Source: Acetobacterium bakii
GTDB taxonomy: Bacteria; Bacillota; Clostridia; Eubacteriales; Eubacteriaceae
Assembly: GCF_001263355.1 (NCBI RefSeq)
Contig: NZ_LGYO01000008.1
Coordinates: forward strand, 6,632-70,631
Length of the DNA stretch: 64,000 nt
Direction of reading: 5' to 3'
The notes below the pieces were generated by a model, which was not told the DNA's origin, did no database searches, and saw only the letters and a program-made list of their open reading frames with translations. How positions within the stretch are numbered: the first letter of the stretch is position 1; each line of letters opens with the position of its first letter. This document shows positions 9,529 to 18,941 of the stretch, in pieces. The position numbers and the translations under genes were made by a program.

Positions 9529-10665
9529 ATGAAACGAGAAACAAATAATCAATCAAAGACTGCAACAACCAGTAAGCCCCGTGGAAAAAATAAAGATCGC
9601 GCACCAAAGAGCGGAACAGCCGGAGCTGCTTCCAGAGGCAATAAAAGACCCCGAAAATTTGAAGCCGGCGGTCCTCATGAAGAACGCGCCACTCACAAGC
9701 CTGAAGGACATGGAGCTAAAGAAGAGCAAAATCGGCATAAATTTGAAAAACGCGGGCCCCAGGAAGAACGGACGCCACGGAAATTTGAAAGCAAAGGACC
9801 CAAGGAAGAACGCAGCCCGCGCAAATATGAGCCCCGGGGCCCTCGACCGGATCGCAATAATCGCAGTCTTGATGATCGTAAACCACCACGTAAATTTGAC
9901 GGATTTAACCGAGAAGAAGAAGGGGTAGATGAAGAAACTTTTGTCATTATCGGAAAAAATCCCGTCATGGAAGCGCTTCGATCCGGTCAGGATATTGATA
10001 AATTATTGGTCCTCAAAGATAATACCGATCATGTGCTTAAGAAAATTATGGATAATGCAAAAAAACGCAATATTATTGTTAACTCTGTTGATAAAGCCAA
10101 ACTTGAATACTTAGCAGATGGTGAGAATCATCAAGGGATTATTGCCCTGATGGCACCATTTCCCTTTAGCACCATTGATGACGTCATCAATCATGCCAAG
10201 AAAAAAGGCCGTGATCCCTTCGTTGTTATTTTAGATCACCTTACCGATCCCCACAACCTGGGTGCAATTATTCGAAGTGCCAATGTTTGCGGTGCTGATG
10301 GGGTTATTATTCCCAGCCGACGTTCAGCATCGCTGACCGCTGTCTCAGTAAAAGCATCATCTGGAGCAGTGATTCATACGCCTATTGTGAAAGTAACCAA
10401 TTTAAGCCAGGCTATTGATGAGCTTAAGAAAAAAGGCTTCTGGATCATGGAAGCAGACATGAAGGGCCGACCTTACTATAAAGCTGATTATAAGGGATCT
10501 CTGGCAATTGTTATTGGCAATGAAGGCGTTGGAATCAGTCCTAAAATAAAGAAACAATGTGATTTTTCAGTGACCATTCCGATTTATGGGGAAATTGAAT
10601 CCTTCAATGCTTCAGCCGCGGCCGCAATTATTTTTGCAGAGGCTGCAAAACAAAGAATGCAATGA
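9529..10665 (+). CDS. rlmB: 23S rRNA 2'-O-ribose methyltransferase RlmB/TrmH family with repeat-built N-terminal tail
   Basis: SPOUT-class methyltransferase modifying a ribose in 23S rRNA (RlmB type). The core (about residues 138-378) has the substrate-binding NPVMEALRSG block and SPOUT motifs DPHNLGAIIRSANVCGA, IVIGNEGVGISP and IPIYGEIESFNASAAAAI with the trefoil knot. RlmB is usually near 250 aa; this one has ~135 extra N-terminal residues, highly charged, including five exact 14-residue repeats (residues 40-109). Its ATG has GGTG 6 nt upstream. It overlaps the YacP gene by 4 nt. A neighbouring rRNA methyltransferase upstream fits a ribosome-maturation group. Confidence 0.92.
   Translation: MKRETNNQSKTATTSKPRGKNKDRAPKSGTAGAASRGNKRPRKFEAGGPHEERATHKPEGHGAKEEQNRHKFEKRGPQEERTPRKFESKGPKEERSPRKYEPRGPRPDRNNRSLDDRKPPRKFDGFNREEEGVDEETFVIIGKNPVMEALRSGQDIDKLLVLKDNTDHVLKKIMDNAKKRNIIVNSVDKAKLEYLADGENHQGIIALMAPFPFSTIDDVINHAKKKGRDPFVVILDHLTDPHNLGAIIRSANVCGADGVIIPSRRSASLTAVSVKASSGAVIHTPIVKVTNLSQAIDELKKKGFWIMEADMKGRPYYKADYKGSLAIVIGNEGVGISPKIKKQCDFSVTIPIYGEIESFNASAAAAIIFAEAAKQRMQ
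9646..9855 (+). repeat. Five tandem 42-bp repeats in the rlmB 5' region
   Basis: Five consecutive in-frame units of exactly 42 bp (14 codons). Protein units include RPRKFEAGGPHEER, NRHKFEKRGPQEER, TPRKFESKGPKEER and SPRKYEPRGPRPDR; the second unit, ATHKPEGHGAKEEQ, is the most diverged. Consensus is basic-aromatic-Glu, then Gly-Pro, then Glu/Asp-Arg. Confidence 0.9.
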
Positions 10666-11174
10666 AAACCCTGCTGATTGTGGATGGCTATAATGTCATC
10701 CATGGTTCGGAGGATTTAAAACGTCTTTCGGATATTCAACTGGAAGAGGCACGTGAAAAGCTGATTGAAGATTTAAATGGCTACAGTGGATTTAAAGGAT
10801 GGGAAACCATCCTTGTATTTGATGCATATCAACAAGAATCCTTTGATGACCGGGAAGAAATTCGGGGACGGGTTAAGGTGGTTTTTACCAAAAAAAATAA
10901 AACTGCTGATACATATATCGAAAAACTGGTTTACAGTCTTCCAAAGGCCTATACGGTGTTTGTCGTGACCTCGGATTATACCCTTCAGCGGATGGTACTA
11001 GCCAGTGGTGGCGAACGGGTTCCCACCAGAGAATTGATTGAAGACATGGCACTTACTTTAAAAAAATTCAGACAAGAGAAAAGAATACCCCAAAAGCAAC
11101 AGTCAACGCTAAAAGATTTTATGGATGAAGAAACTCTTGAAAAATTCAGAGCCATGCGCATTGAAGAGTCATGA
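10662..11174 (+). CDS. NYN/PIN-fold ribonuclease, YacP (Rae1) family
   Basis: Protein of 170 aa with the NYN nuclease fold: N-terminal LLIVDGYNVIHG with the metal-binding Asp, and later acidic positions in VVFTKKNKTADTYIEKL and VVTSDYTLQRMV. The Bacillus homologue Rae1 (YacP) is a ribosome-associated endoribonuclease. The gene order rlmB-yacP-sigH is widely conserved in Firmicutes, supporting orthology. 4-nt overlaps with both neighbours indicate translational coupling. Confidence 0.88.
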   Translation: MKTLLIVDGYNVIHGSEDLKRLSDIQLEEAREKLIEDLNGYSGFKGWETILVFDAYQQESFDDREEIRGRVKVVFTKKNKTADTYIEKLVYSLPKAYTVFVVTSDYTLQRMVLASGGERVPTRELIEDMALTLKKFRQEKRIPQKQQSTLKDFMDEETLEKFRAMRIEES

Positions 11175-11185
11175 GAGGATGCAAG

Positions 11186-11794
11186 ATGGAAAAAAAAGAT
11201 TTGGAGCTAATCGACGAAAATGAAATTATTTATCGTGCTCAAAATGGCGATAAGGAAGCAGAGCTGCATCTGCTGCAAAAATACCGAAAAAACGTTCTGG
11301 TCAGAACGCGATCCTATTTTTTGGTCGGCGGAGACAACGAAGATCTGATTCAAGAAGGCATGATTGGTTTGTTCAGAGCCATCTGGGATTATCGGGATGA
11401 TCGAAATGCTCAGTTTTCAACATTTGCCAACCTCTGTATTGAACGGCAGATTCAAACAGCCATCAGTTCTGCAAATCGTCAGAAACATCTCCCGTTGAAT
11501 AATTCGGTTTCTATTTACTCGTCTATTTCAGAAGAAGAACCAAGTTTGATTATTATTGATCAGCTCATGGATCGAAAAATAGTGGAGCCCGGAGTCAAAC
11601 TGATCAGGGAAGAAGAACTGCAACAGCTGATTGAAGATGTCCGCAGAGAATTATCAAAATTTGAAAAAAAAGTGTTGTCCTATTACATAAAAGGCGCATC
11701 GTATCACGAAATTTCAATGGCTTTAGCCTGCGGCAGCAAGTCAGTGGACAATGCATTGCAACGTATTAAAAAGAAAATCAGAAAACAATTATAA
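11186..11794 (+). CDS. sigH: RNA polymerase sigma factor SigH-type (sigma-70 family)
   Basis: Alternative sigma factor of ~202 aa. Region 2 is clear: DLIQEGMIGLFRAIWDYRDDRNAQFSTFANLCIE (core DLIQEGMIGL), and region 4 reads SYHEISMALACGSKSVDNALQRIKKK. It matches Spo0H/SigH, which in Bacillus drives transition-phase and early sporulation genes. An upstream in-frame ATG at 11171 exists, but GAGAGGA 6 nt before the ATG at 11186 supports the later start. In many Firmicutes rpmG-secE-nusG-rplK follow; here tRNA genes and tuf do. Confidence 0.92.
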   Translation: MEKKDLELIDENEIIYRAQNGDKEAELHLLQKYRKNVLVRTRSYFLVGGDNEDLIQEGMIGLFRAIWDYRDDRNAQFSTFANLCIERQIQTAISSANRQKHLPLNNSVSIYSSISEEEPSLIIIDQLMDRKIVEPGVKLIREEELQQLIEDVRRELSKFEKKVLSYYIKGASYHEISMALACGSKSVDNALQRIKKKIRKQL

Positions 11795-11812
11795 AGAAAA
11801 AAAAGAAATTAG

Positions 11813-11841
11813 TTGACAAAGACGCTAAAGTATCTTATTAT
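11813..11841 (+). promoter_or_regulatory. Promoter of the tRNA-Tyr/tRNA-Thr/tuf unit
   Basis: Consensus TTGACA at 11813-11818 and TATTAT at 11836-11841 with 17 bp spacing, placed 26 bp before the tRNA-Tyr gene. Strong match typical of stable-RNA promoters. Confidence 0.8.
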
Positions 11842-11867
11842 ACAGAGGCTGAAATTAATAAGCGAGT

Positions 11868-11952
11868 GGGAGAATGCCCGAGTGGCTAAAGGGGGCGGAC
11901 TGTAAATCCGTTGACGGCGTCTACGATGGTTCGAATCCATCTTCTCCCACCA
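11868..11952 (+). tRNA. tRNA-Tyr (anticodon GTA)
   Basis: 85 nt including an encoded CCA. Acceptor stem GGGAGAA pairs with TTCTCCC (11942-11948). The anticodon loop CTGTAAA carries GTA. A long variable arm (class II) and a T-loop GTTCGAATC are present, both as expected for bacterial tRNA-Tyr. Confidence 0.97.
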
Positions 11953-11967
11953 TTATATTATATTTAA

Positions 11968-12043
11968 GCCCTCATAGCTCAGCAGGTAGAGCACCACCAT
12001 GGTAAGGTGGGGGTCTCCGGTTCAAATCCGGATGAGGGCTCCA
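11968..12043 (+). tRNA. tRNA-Thr (anticodon GGT)
   Basis: 76 nt with encoded CCA. Acceptor stem GCCCTCA pairs with TGAGGGC; D-arm GCTC/GAGC; anticodon stem CCACC/GGTGG around loop ATGGTAA giving anticodon GGT; T-loop GTTCAAATC. Only 15 nt separate it from tRNA-Tyr, so both probably come from one precursor. Confidence 0.97.
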
Positions 12044-12113
12044 TTTTTATATCATTAATTAATTTAGACATATTATAAAACAATAAAATATATTTTTTTT
12101 AAGGAGAGAGCAA

Positions 12114-13307
12114 ATGGCGAAAGCAAAATTTGAAAGAAATAAACCCCATGTTAATGTTGGTACAATTGGTCATGTCGATCATGGCAAAACAACTTTAACA
12201 GCTGCAATCACATCTGTTTTACACACACGTTACGGAACAGGTTCGGCAGTAGCCTTTGAAAATATCGATAAGGCCCCTGAAGAAAGAGAACGTGGGATCA
12301 CCATTTCAACCGCTCATGTTGAATATGAAACACCTGCCCGTCACTACGCACACGTTGACTGCCCGGGTCATGCGGATTATGTTAAGAACATGATCACCGG
12401 TGCGGCTCAAATGGATGGTGCGATCTTAGTTGTCAGCGCAGCTGATGGTCCAATGCCACAGACAAGAGAACATATTCTTCTCAGCCGTCAGGTAGGGGTT
12501 CCCTACATCATCGTGTTCCTGAACAAAGTGGACATGGTTGACGACGAAGAATTATTGGAACTCGTTGAAATGGAAGTTCGCGAACTGCTTGACGAATATG
12601 GCTTTCCTGGTGATGATACACCAATCATTGCCGGATCTGCTTTAAAAGCATTGGAAGATCCAGACGGTCCTTGGGGCGATAAAATTCTGGAACTGATGAC
12701 AGCTGTTGACGAATGGATCCCGGATCCAGTACGTGATACAGACAAACCGTTCCTGATGCCAATCGAAGATGTTTTCTCAATCACCGGACGTGGAACCGTA
12801 GCAACGGGTCGTATCGAACGTGGGATTGTTAAAGTCGGCGAAGAAGTTGAAATTGTCGGGATTCACCCAAACCGCAAAACCATTGTAACCGGCGTCGAAA
12901 TGTTCCGTAAACTGCTTGATGAAGGCCGTTCCGGAGATAACGTTGGGGCACTGCTGCGTGGTGTTGACCGAACCCAAATCGAACGTGGTCAGGTTTTGGC
13001 TAAACCAGGTTCCATTAAACCACATACGCATTACATGTCGGAAGTATACGTACTGACTAAAGAAGAAGGCGGACGACATACACCATTCTTTGACGGTTAT
13101 CGTCCACAGTTTTACTTTAGAACAACCGATGTAACTGGTGTCATCAAATTACCGGAAGGCGTCGAAATGGTAATGCCAGGGGATAACGTGCAAATGGAAA
13201 TCTCTCTGATCACACCAATCGCCATTGAAGAAGGCTTGCGTTTCGCTATCCGTGAAGGCGGCCGAACTGTTGGATCCGGAGTAGTTGCTAAAATGCTTGC
13301 TGACTAA
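12114..13307 (+). CDS. tuf: Translation elongation factor Tu
   Basis: GTPase delivering aminoacyl-tRNA to the ribosome. 397 aa, full length. G-motifs: [26 protein letters not shown]; domains II and III are intact to the C-terminal [15 protein letters not shown]. It lies 70 nt after tRNA-Thr with no terminator between, so transcript read-through from the tRNA promoter is likely. It is not next to fusA or rpsL/rpsG, which are absent from the window. Confidence 0.99.
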   Translation: MAKAKFERNKPHVNVGTIGHVDHGKTTLTAAITSVLHTRYGTGSAVAFENIDKAPEERERGITISTAHVEYETPARHYAHVDCPGHADYVKNMITGAAQMDGAILVVSAADGPMPQTREHILLSRQVGVPYIIVFLNKVDMVDDEELLELVEMEVRELLDEYGFPGDDTPIIAGSALKALEDPDGPWGDKILELMTAVDEWIPDPVRDTDKPFLMPIEDVFSITGRGTVATGRIERGIVKVGEEVEIVGIHPNRKTIVTGVEMFRKLLDEGRSGDNVGALLRGVDRTQIERGQVLAKPGSIKPHTHYMSEVYVLTKEEGGRHTPFFDGYRPQFYFRTTDVTGVIKLPEGVEMVMPGDNVQMEISLITPIAIEEGLRFAIREGGRTVGSGVVAKMLAD

Positions 13308-13330
13308 AAATGAGGCAAATATAGATTTAA

Positions 13331-13363
13331 AAAAACCGTTCCTTTTGAGGAATGGTTTTTTTT
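13331..13363 (+). terminator. Terminator after tuf
   Basis: 12-bp stem (one G-T wobble) with 6-nt loop; arms 13331-13342 and 13349-13360, the 3' arm running into eight T residues. Confidence 0.85.
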
Positions 13364-13534
13364 ATGGAGAAAATTATCAAAAATAATATTTATGGAAAAA
13401 GTGACATGTTTTGTGGTATTATTTAGAGAAATATAAATGAACCAAAAAAGCGATGATAGAATGTTTTGAAAAGATTTCATATTACGAGAAAAAGTAAAGT
13501 GATTCTTGAAATTAGAATTGGAAAGAAGAGTTAA

Positions 13535-14401
13535 ATGATTAAACTTTTAGTTGATAGTATGTGTGACTTGCCAAAGGCATATATAAATCACCCGAGTATG
13601 GATATGGTTTCGCTTAATGTTATTATTGAAGGAAAAGTTTATCGTGATAAGCGCGAAATTGATCTTGATGGGATGAATAAATTTATGGAACAGGGAATAG
13701 TACCTACCACATCACAGGTCAACCCGGGAGATTTTCTTGAATGCTTCGAAGAATATGCGAAAAACAATGTAGAATGTCTTTACTTGGCATTTACCTCAAA
13801 ACTTTCGGGAAGCTATGAAACGGCACGACTGGTGCTAAAGGAGATTAAGGAAAAATATCCTGACTTTAAATGCAAAATTGTAGACAGCTTACAAAGCGGC
13901 GGTGGTCTTGGACTCATTGCTGTAGAACTACTAAAGCTGATTGAAACAGGCAAAGATCTGGATTATCTGGCGGATGCCACAGTGAAGTTGATTCCCCACG
14001 CCCATTTTTATTTCAGCATCGAGGATTTGAACTGGCTGTACATGGGTGGCCGTGTTTCTCGAGGAACCGCAGTGGTAGGGGGATTTCTTAAAATTCATCC
14101 GATTGTATCTGTTGAGGAAGGCGAACTTAAAATTATTGGCAAGGTCCGAGGGAATAAAAAAGCGCAAAAAACAATTGTGGAAAAAGTTGCTAAAAATATT
14201 ACCGGCTATCTTGATCAAAATGTAGGCATCGCGTTTACAGGATCAATGAAGCCGGTTGAAGAATATGAAAGTGCATTAAGAGCGATGGGGGTTAAAGACA
14301 TTGAACCGGTACCCATTGGCTGTGTTCTGGCAGCACATTTAGGGCTGCAGGGAACAGGAATTTATTTTTTAGACATGTCTCCGGAAAAAATATTAAAATA
14401 A
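13535..14401 (+). CDS. DegV-family fatty-acid-binding protein
   Basis: 288 aa DegV fold protein; characterised members (FakB) bind a fatty acid and present it to the kinase FakA. Visible: N-terminal LLVDSMCDLP, the SQVNPGDF segment, GSYETARL, and YMGGRVSRGTA in the C-terminal lobe. No fakA/dak gene lies nearby, so a role in exogenous fatty-acid use is inferred from family. Monocistronic between the tuf terminator and the rpsJ promoter. Confidence 0.88.
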   Translation: MIKLLVDSMCDLPKAYINHPSMDMVSLNVIIEGKVYRDKREIDLDGMNKFMEQGIVPTTSQVNPGDFLECFEEYAKNNVECLYLAFTSKLSGSYETARLVLKEIKEKYPDFKCKIVDSLQSGGGLGLIAVELLKLIETGKDLDYLADATVKLIPHAHFYFSIEDLNWLYMGGRVSRGTAVVGGFLKIHPIVSVEEGELKIIGKVRGNKKAQKTIVEKVAKNITGYLDQNVGIAFTGSMKPVEEYESALRAMGVKDIEPVPIGCVLAAHLGLQGTGIYFLDMSPEKILK

Positions 14402-14424
14402 AGTAAAAAACTTCAAAAAAACCC

Positions 14425-14453
14425 TTGCTAAAGGGATTCTTTTCTTGTATAAT
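14425..14453 (+). promoter_or_regulatory. Main promoter of the S10 ribosomal operon
   Basis: TTGCTA at 14425-14430 and TATAAT at 14448-14453, spacing 17 bp, 239 bp before the rpsJ start. No other strong promoter was seen until rplM/typA, so it may drive much of the 20-kb translation block. Confidence 0.75.
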
Positions 14454-14458
14454 GTGAA

Positions 14459-14680
14459 AGGTTGACACACTGCGATGAAGTGAGAGGTTGCTGTCACCTT
14501 AGACAGGTTAATTCCCATGGAGTATGTCACGATCTTAGAATCGGACGACAATCACGAATAATCATGAAATATTTATTAAATGGCGTTGTTCATTTTTTAA
14601 AAAAATTATGATGAAACACCCGGATGGGTTGACAAGTGATTGGAGTACCTAAATTAGTTTGAAAAATTCAAAAAGGAGGT
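14459..14680 (+). promoter_or_regulatory. Candidate structured leader of rpsJ
   Basis: About 220 nt of untranslated leader between the promoter and rpsJ. Local hairpins are visible, such as CTGTC/GACAG near 14490-14508 and ACCC/GGGT near 14619-14631, and GGTTGACA occurs at both ends (14459 and 14630). A ribosomal-protein autoregulatory leader (L4 binding is the known type for S10 operons) is plausible. No known family could be confirmed by eye. Confidence 0.45.
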
Positions 14681-14691
14681 AAAATTTAGGT

Positions 14692-15000
14692 ATGGCAAAA
14701 CAAAAGATTAGAATCAGATTAAAGGCGTTTGATCATAAAATTTTAGATCAATCAGCTGAACGGATTGTTGAAACAGCAAAGAGAACAGGTGCTACTGTCT
14801 CTGGTCCAATACCACTGCCAACTGACAAAGAAATCATTACGATTCTTCGAGCAGTTCATAAGTATAAGGATTCCAGAGAACAATTTGAAATGCGTACACA
14901 CAAACGATTGATAGACATTTTAAATCCAACACCAAAAACCGTAGACGCATTAATGCGATTGAACTTACCAGCAGGCGTTGATATAGAAATCAAACTATAG
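14692..15000 (+). CDS. rpsJ: 30S ribosomal protein S10
   Basis: Small-subunit head protein that also acts in transcription antitermination (NusE). 102 aa, standard length, starting [20 protein letters not shown] with the conserved loop [16 protein letters not shown] and [12 protein letters not shown]. First gene of the S10-spc-alpha block, preceded by AAGGAGG. rplC follows after 53 nt. Confidence 0.99.
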   Translation: MAKQKIRIRLKAFDHKILDQSAERIVETAKRTGATVSGPIPLPTDKEIITILRAVHKYKDSREQFEMRTHKRLIDILNPTPKTVDALMRLNLPAGVDIEIKL

Positions 15001-15053
15001 ACCCCAATGGTATTATGATTGCCAGGCAATCCAATGATATTTAGGAGGAAAGT

Positions 15054-15683
15054 ATGAAAAAAGCAATTATCGGACGAAAAATTGGGATGACCCAGATTTT
15101 CACAGAAAATGGAACAGTTATTCCTGTTACCGTTGTACAAGCAGGACCTTGTGTTGTACTTCAAAAGAAAACAATTGAAGTTGACGGCTATGAAGCTCTT
15201 CAATTGGCTTTTGGCGAAGTAAAAGAACGTCGTATGACAAAACCTTTAAAAGGTCATTATGACAAACACAGTATTGAATACAAAAAAGTGATCCGCGAAT
15301 TCAAACTTGATGATTACGCAAGCTATGAAACAGGACAACTAATTCAGGCTGATATGTTTGAAACTGGAGATCGTGTAGATATTTCAGGAACATCAAAGGG
15401 TAAGGGATTCCAGGGGGTTATTAAACGACATAACCAATCCAGAGGACCAATGGCCCATGGTTCCAAATATCACAGAAGACCAGGTTCCATGGGAGCATCA
15501 TCCTCACCTTCAAGAGTATTTAAAGGTAAAAAACTACCAGGTCAAATGGGGAACAAAAACGTATCCGCCATTAATCTTGAAGTTGTGCAAATTGATGCTG
15601 AAAACAATGTACTCTTAATCAAGGGTGCTGTACCAGGAATCAGAGGAGCACTGATCACAATTAAAACCAGTGTTAAAGCATAG
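15054..15683 (+). CDS. rplC: 50S ribosomal protein L3
   Basis: Large-subunit assembly initiator, 209 aa. Starts [15 protein letters not shown] and contains the conserved extension [15 protein letters not shown] and the [18 protein letters not shown] loop that reaches towards the peptidyl-transferase centre (with the Gln-region that is methylated in some bacteria). AGGAGG 7 nt upstream. Confidence 0.99.
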   Translation: MKKAIIGRKIGMTQIFTENGTVIPVTVVQAGPCVVLQKKTIEVDGYEALQLAFGEVKERRMTKPLKGHYDKHSIEYKKVIREFKLDDYASYETGQLIQADMFETGDRVDISGTSKGKGFQGVIKRHNQSRGPMAHGSKYHRRPGSMGASSSPSRVFKGKKLPGQMGNKNVSAINLEVVQIDAENNVLLIKGAVPGIRGALITIKTSVKA

Positions 15684-15712
15684 TAAAATTAAGCCTGAAA
15701 GGAGGATTACAA

Positions 15713-16333
15713 ATGCCTAAAATTGATATTTTAGATGTAAAAGGAAATATTGTTGGTGACGTTGAATTAAGCGAAGGAATCTTCGGAATCGAACCCAATG
15801 AATATGTAGTACATGAAGTAGTGGTTGCACTGCTTGCAAATAGACGACAGGGAACACGTTCAGCAAAAACACGTTCAGAAGTTCGCGGCGGTGGTCGCAA
15901 ACCCTGGAAACAAAAGGGAACAGGCCGGGCGCGTGCCGGTACAATCCGATCTCCATTATGGAAGGGTGGCGGTGTGGTTTTCGCACCAAAATCAAGAGAT
16001 TACAGCAAAAAGGTTAACAAAAAAGTTAAAGCCTTAGCTATGAAATCCGTTTTCTCGGCAAAAGCTCAGGAAAATGAAATTCGAGTTTTAAACCAACTGA
16101 TTATGGATGTTCCTAAAACAAAGGAAATGATAACTATTCTGGGTAACATCAACGCTGAAAAAGCATTGATTGTACTTCCGGAAAACAATGATAACATTTT
16201 CCGTTCCGCAAATAATATTCCCAAGATTGCAACCACAACCGTTAGTGAACTTAATGTGTATGACATGTTAAAATACGACGTGTTGATAATGACTCAGGAA
16301 GCACTTGAAAAGATTGAGGAGGTATACGCATAA
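15713..16333 (+). CDS. rplD: 50S ribosomal protein L4
   Basis: 206 aa. The exit-tunnel loop is intact ([23 protein letters not shown], core [16 protein letters not shown]), followed by [12 protein letters not shown]. In enterobacteria L4 also represses its own operon at the mRNA leader; the long rpsJ leader here leaves that possible. Its stop TAA shares its last base with the rplW ATG. Confidence 0.99.
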   Translation: MPKIDILDVKGNIVGDVELSEGIFGIEPNEYVVHEVVVALLANRRQGTRSAKTRSEVRGGGRKPWKQKGTGRARAGTIRSPLWKGGGVVFAPKSRDYSKKVNKKVKALAMKSVFSAKAQENEIRVLNQLIMDVPKTKEMITILGNINAEKALIVLPENNDNIFRSANNIPKIATTTVSELNVYDMLKYDVLIMTQEALEKIEEVYA

Positions 16334-16623
16334 TGAAAAATCCTCGCGATATTATCATGAAGCCAATTATTACCGAACGTAGTATGGCTGATGCAGAAGT
16401 AAAAAAATTCACATTTAAAGTGGATAAACGAGCTAATAAAATTGAGATAAAAAATGCTGTTGAAGTCATATTCGGTGTTGAAGTTGAAAAAGTCACCACT
16501 ATGAATATGAAGGGCAAGCTAAAAAGAACCGGACGTTTCGTTGGTCGAAGATCCGATTGGAAAAAAGCCATTGTTAAGCTAACACCAGGAAGCAAAGGCA
16601 TCCAATTCTTCGAGGGTGTGTAA
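16333..16623 (+). CDS. rplW: 50S ribosomal protein L23
   Basis: 96 aa, exit-site protein that docks signal recognition particle and trigger factor. Contains [10 protein letters not shown] near the N-terminus, [17 protein letters not shown], and the loop [24 protein letters not shown]. Start overlaps the L4 stop by one base, with GAGGAGG inside the end of rplD. Confidence 0.98.
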   Translation: MKNPRDIIMKPIITERSMADAEVKKFTFKVDKRANKIEIKNAVEVIFGVEVEKVTTMNMKGKLKRTGRFVGRRSDWKKAIVKLTPGSKGIQFFEGV

Positions 16624-16677
16624 TCACATAAACGAGACTACAACCCGAGAAGCATACAAAAAAGGAGGTTGCATATA

Positions 16678-17511
16678 ATGGGTATTAGAAAGTATAAACC
16701 AACGTCCCCTGGACGTAGAAATATGAGTGTTAATACATTCGAAGAAGTTACCAAACATGAGCCTGAAAAGGCCCTGTTGGAACCAGTTAAAAAGCACGGC
16801 GGTCGTAATAATTACGGTCGTATCACCGTTAGACATCAGGGTGGTGGTGCAAAAAGAAAATACAGAATCATTGATTTTAAAAGAAACAAAGACGACATAC
16901 CGGGAAAAGTTGCCGGTATTGAGTACGATCCCAACAGAAGCTCAAATATTGCTTTGATCCATTATGTAGATGGTGAAAAACGTTATATTATTGCTCCTTT
17001 AAAATTAAAGGTTGGCACTTTCATTGTATCTGGTCCTGAATCAGATATTACCATCGGTAACTGTTTGCCACTGAAGAATATTCCCGTTGGTACAACAGTT
17101 CACAATATTGAGTTAAAAGCTGGAAAAGGCGCACAAATGGTTCGCTCAGCAGGCGGAAGTGCTCAATTGATGGCTAAAGAAGGAAATTATGCAACCTTAC
17201 GTTTACCTTCAGGCGAAATGAGAATGGTACGAATTGAATGTCGTGCTACCATTGGCCAGGTTGGAAACTTGGATCATCAACATGTCCGCATCGGTAAAGC
17301 CGGTCGTAAGCGACATATGGGCATCCGACCAACAGTTCGTGGTTCTGTAATGAATCCATGTGATCATCCACACGGTGGTGGTGAAGGAAAAGCTCCAATT
17401 GGACGTTCCGGACCAGTAACACCTTGGGGTAAACCAGCATTGGGTTACAAAACACGTAAGAAAAACAAACCTTCCGATAAGTACATCGTAAGATCAAGAA
17501 ATAAGAAATAA
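16678..17511 (+). CDS. rplB: 50S ribosomal protein L2
   Basis: 277 aa protein essential for subunit association and peptidyl-transferase structure. Conserved [15 protein letters not shown] and the C-terminal [19 protein letters not shown] with the functionally important His. An in-frame TTG lies 9 nt earlier, inside the ribosome-binding site; the ATG at 16678 with AAAGGAGG 9 nt upstream and the usual [14 protein letters not shown] start is chosen. Confidence 0.99.
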   Translation: MGIRKYKPTSPGRRNMSVNTFEEVTKHEPEKALLEPVKKHGGRNNYGRITVRHQGGGAKRKYRIIDFKRNKDDIPGKVAGIEYDPNRSSNIALIHYVDGEKRYIIAPLKLKVGTFIVSGPESDITIGNCLPLKNIPVGTTVHNIELKAGKGAQMVRSAGGSAQLMAKEGNYATLRLPSGEMRMVRIECRATIGQVGNLDHQHVRIGKAGRKRHMGIRPTVRGSVMNPCDHPHGGGEGKAPIGRSGPVTPWGKPALGYKTRKKNKPSDKYIVRSRNKK

Positions 17512-17552
17512 ACACACAACCAAAAGATAATGAATCGAGAGGAGGTTGAATT

Positions 17553-17831
17553 ATGGGTAGATCATTAAAAAAAGGACCTTTCGTTGATGCGAAATTACTT
17601 AAACGAATTGAAGCCATGAATGAAAAGGGCGAAAAGAATGTGCTAAAGACTTGGTCTAGAAGCTCCACACTTTTCCCACAAATGGTAGGACATACCATTG
17701 CTGTTCACGATGGCAGAAAACATGTGCCAGTATATGTTACCGAAGATATGGTAGGCCACAAACTCGGAGAGTTTGCGCCAACCAGAACCTTTAGAGGTCA
17801 TGCTGGAGAAAAGAAATCTAAATTAAGATAG
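17553..17831 (+). CDS. rpsS: 30S ribosomal protein S19
   Basis: 92 aa, small-subunit head protein at the intersubunit bridge. Begins [12 protein letters not shown] and has the typical [27 protein letters not shown] core and [12 protein letters not shown] near the C-terminus. GAGGAGG precedes the start; rplV follows after 18 nt. Confidence 0.99.
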   Translation: MGRSLKKGPFVDAKLLKRIEAMNEKGEKNVLKTWSRSSTLFPQMVGHTIAVHDGRKHVPVYVTEDMVGHKLGEFAPTRTFRGHAGEKKSKLR

Positions 17832-17849
17832 CTAAAAGGAGGTAGACAA

Positions 17850-18185
17850 ATGGAAGCAAGAGCGACAGCCAAATACGTACGTGTTTCATCCAGAAAAGCT
17901 AAATTAGTGGCTGATTTAATTCGCGGTAAAAGCATGGGCGAAGCATTAAGCATTTTAGCATTAACTCCTAACAAGGCAGCTAAAATTATTGACAAAGTTG
18001 TTAAATCTGCTTTGGCAAATGCTGAAAATAATCATGATATGAATCCTGAGAACTTATATGTCGATCAGATATTTGCAAACCAGGGTCCAACATTAAAAAG
18101 ATTTAGAGCGGGTGCACAGGGACGTGCAACAGTTATTCGAAAAAGATCGTCTCACATTACAGCCGTATTAAAAGAAAAAGAGTAA
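17850..18185 (+). CDS. rplV: 50S ribosomal protein L22
   Basis: 111 aa; its long beta-hairpin lines the peptide exit tunnel. Visible: RATAKYVRVSSRKAKLVADLIRGK N-terminal block, ALANAENNHDMN, and the hairpin region GPTLKRFRAGAQGRATVIRKRSSH where macrolide-resistance changes occur in other bacteria. No insertion or deletion there. Confidence 0.98.
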   Translation: MEARATAKYVRVSSRKAKLVADLIRGKSMGEALSILALTPNKAAKIIDKVVKSALANAENNHDMNPENLYVDQIFANQGPTLKRFRAGAQGRATVIRKRSSHITAVLKEKE

Positions 18186-18200
18186 AGGAGGGCATATAAT

Positions 18201-18923
18201 TTGGGTCAAAAAGTCAATCCTCATGGATTAAGAGTTGGCGTCATTAAGGACTGGAACGCAAAATGGTTCGCTAGTGATAAGGATTTTGCAGATTGTTTAA
18301 TAGAAGATCACGATATTCGAAAATATATTAAAGTAAATCAGTACCAGGCAGGCATTTCCAAGATTGTCATCGAACGTTTTGGTAGTAAGGTAAAGATTCA
18401 TATCTATACCGCAAAACCAGGAATGATTATCGGACGAGGTGGTGCAGGTATTGATGCATTACGTCTTGAACTTGAAAAAATGACCAAGAAAACTGTGTTC
18501 ATCAATATCGTTGAAGTAAAAAATGTTGATACTGACGCACAGCTTATTGCAGAAAATATTGCAGCACAATTAGAACGACGGATTTCTTTCCGACGTGCCA
18601 TGAAACAAACAATGCAACGTACCATGCGTTCTGGTGCCAAAGGTATCAAAACAGCAGTTGCAGGTCGATTGAATGGTGCTGAAATGGCAAGAAATGAACA
18701 TTATTCCCAAGGCAATGTGCCACTACAAACCCTTCGTGCTGATATCAGCTACGGCTTTGCCGAAGCAGATACCACCTATGGTAAATTAGGGGTCAAAGTT
18801 TGGGTTAATAAAGGTGAAATTTTGACTGGACGTGAAGATGTTCTTGCTATTGCAGCCGAAGACGATGCTAAAGCTAAAAAGCAAACTCATCGAAAAGCTC
18901 CTACCAAAAGGACAGAAAACTAA
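18201..18923 (+). CDS. rpsC: 30S ribosomal protein S3
   Basis: 240 aa mRNA-entry-channel protein with a KH domain ([15 protein letters not shown] motif). Starts with TTG ([13 protein letters not shown]) after AAAGGAGGG, one of several TTG starts in this block. The C-terminal ~25 residues are a charged tail, slightly longer than average. Sits between rplV and rplP as expected. Confidence 0.98.
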   Translation: MGQKVNPHGLRVGVIKDWNAKWFASDKDFADCLIEDHDIRKYIKVNQYQAGISKIVIERFGSKVKIHIYTAKPGMIIGRGGAGIDALRLELEKMTKKTVFINIVEVKNVDTDAQLIAENIAAQLERRISFRRAMKQTMQRTMRSGAKGIKTAVAGRLNGAEMARNEHYSQGNVPLQTLRADISYGFAEADTTYGKLGVKVWVNKGEILTGREDVLAIAAEDDAKAKKQTHRKAPTKRTEN

Positions 18924-18941
18924 GAGAGGAGGATAACGCAT

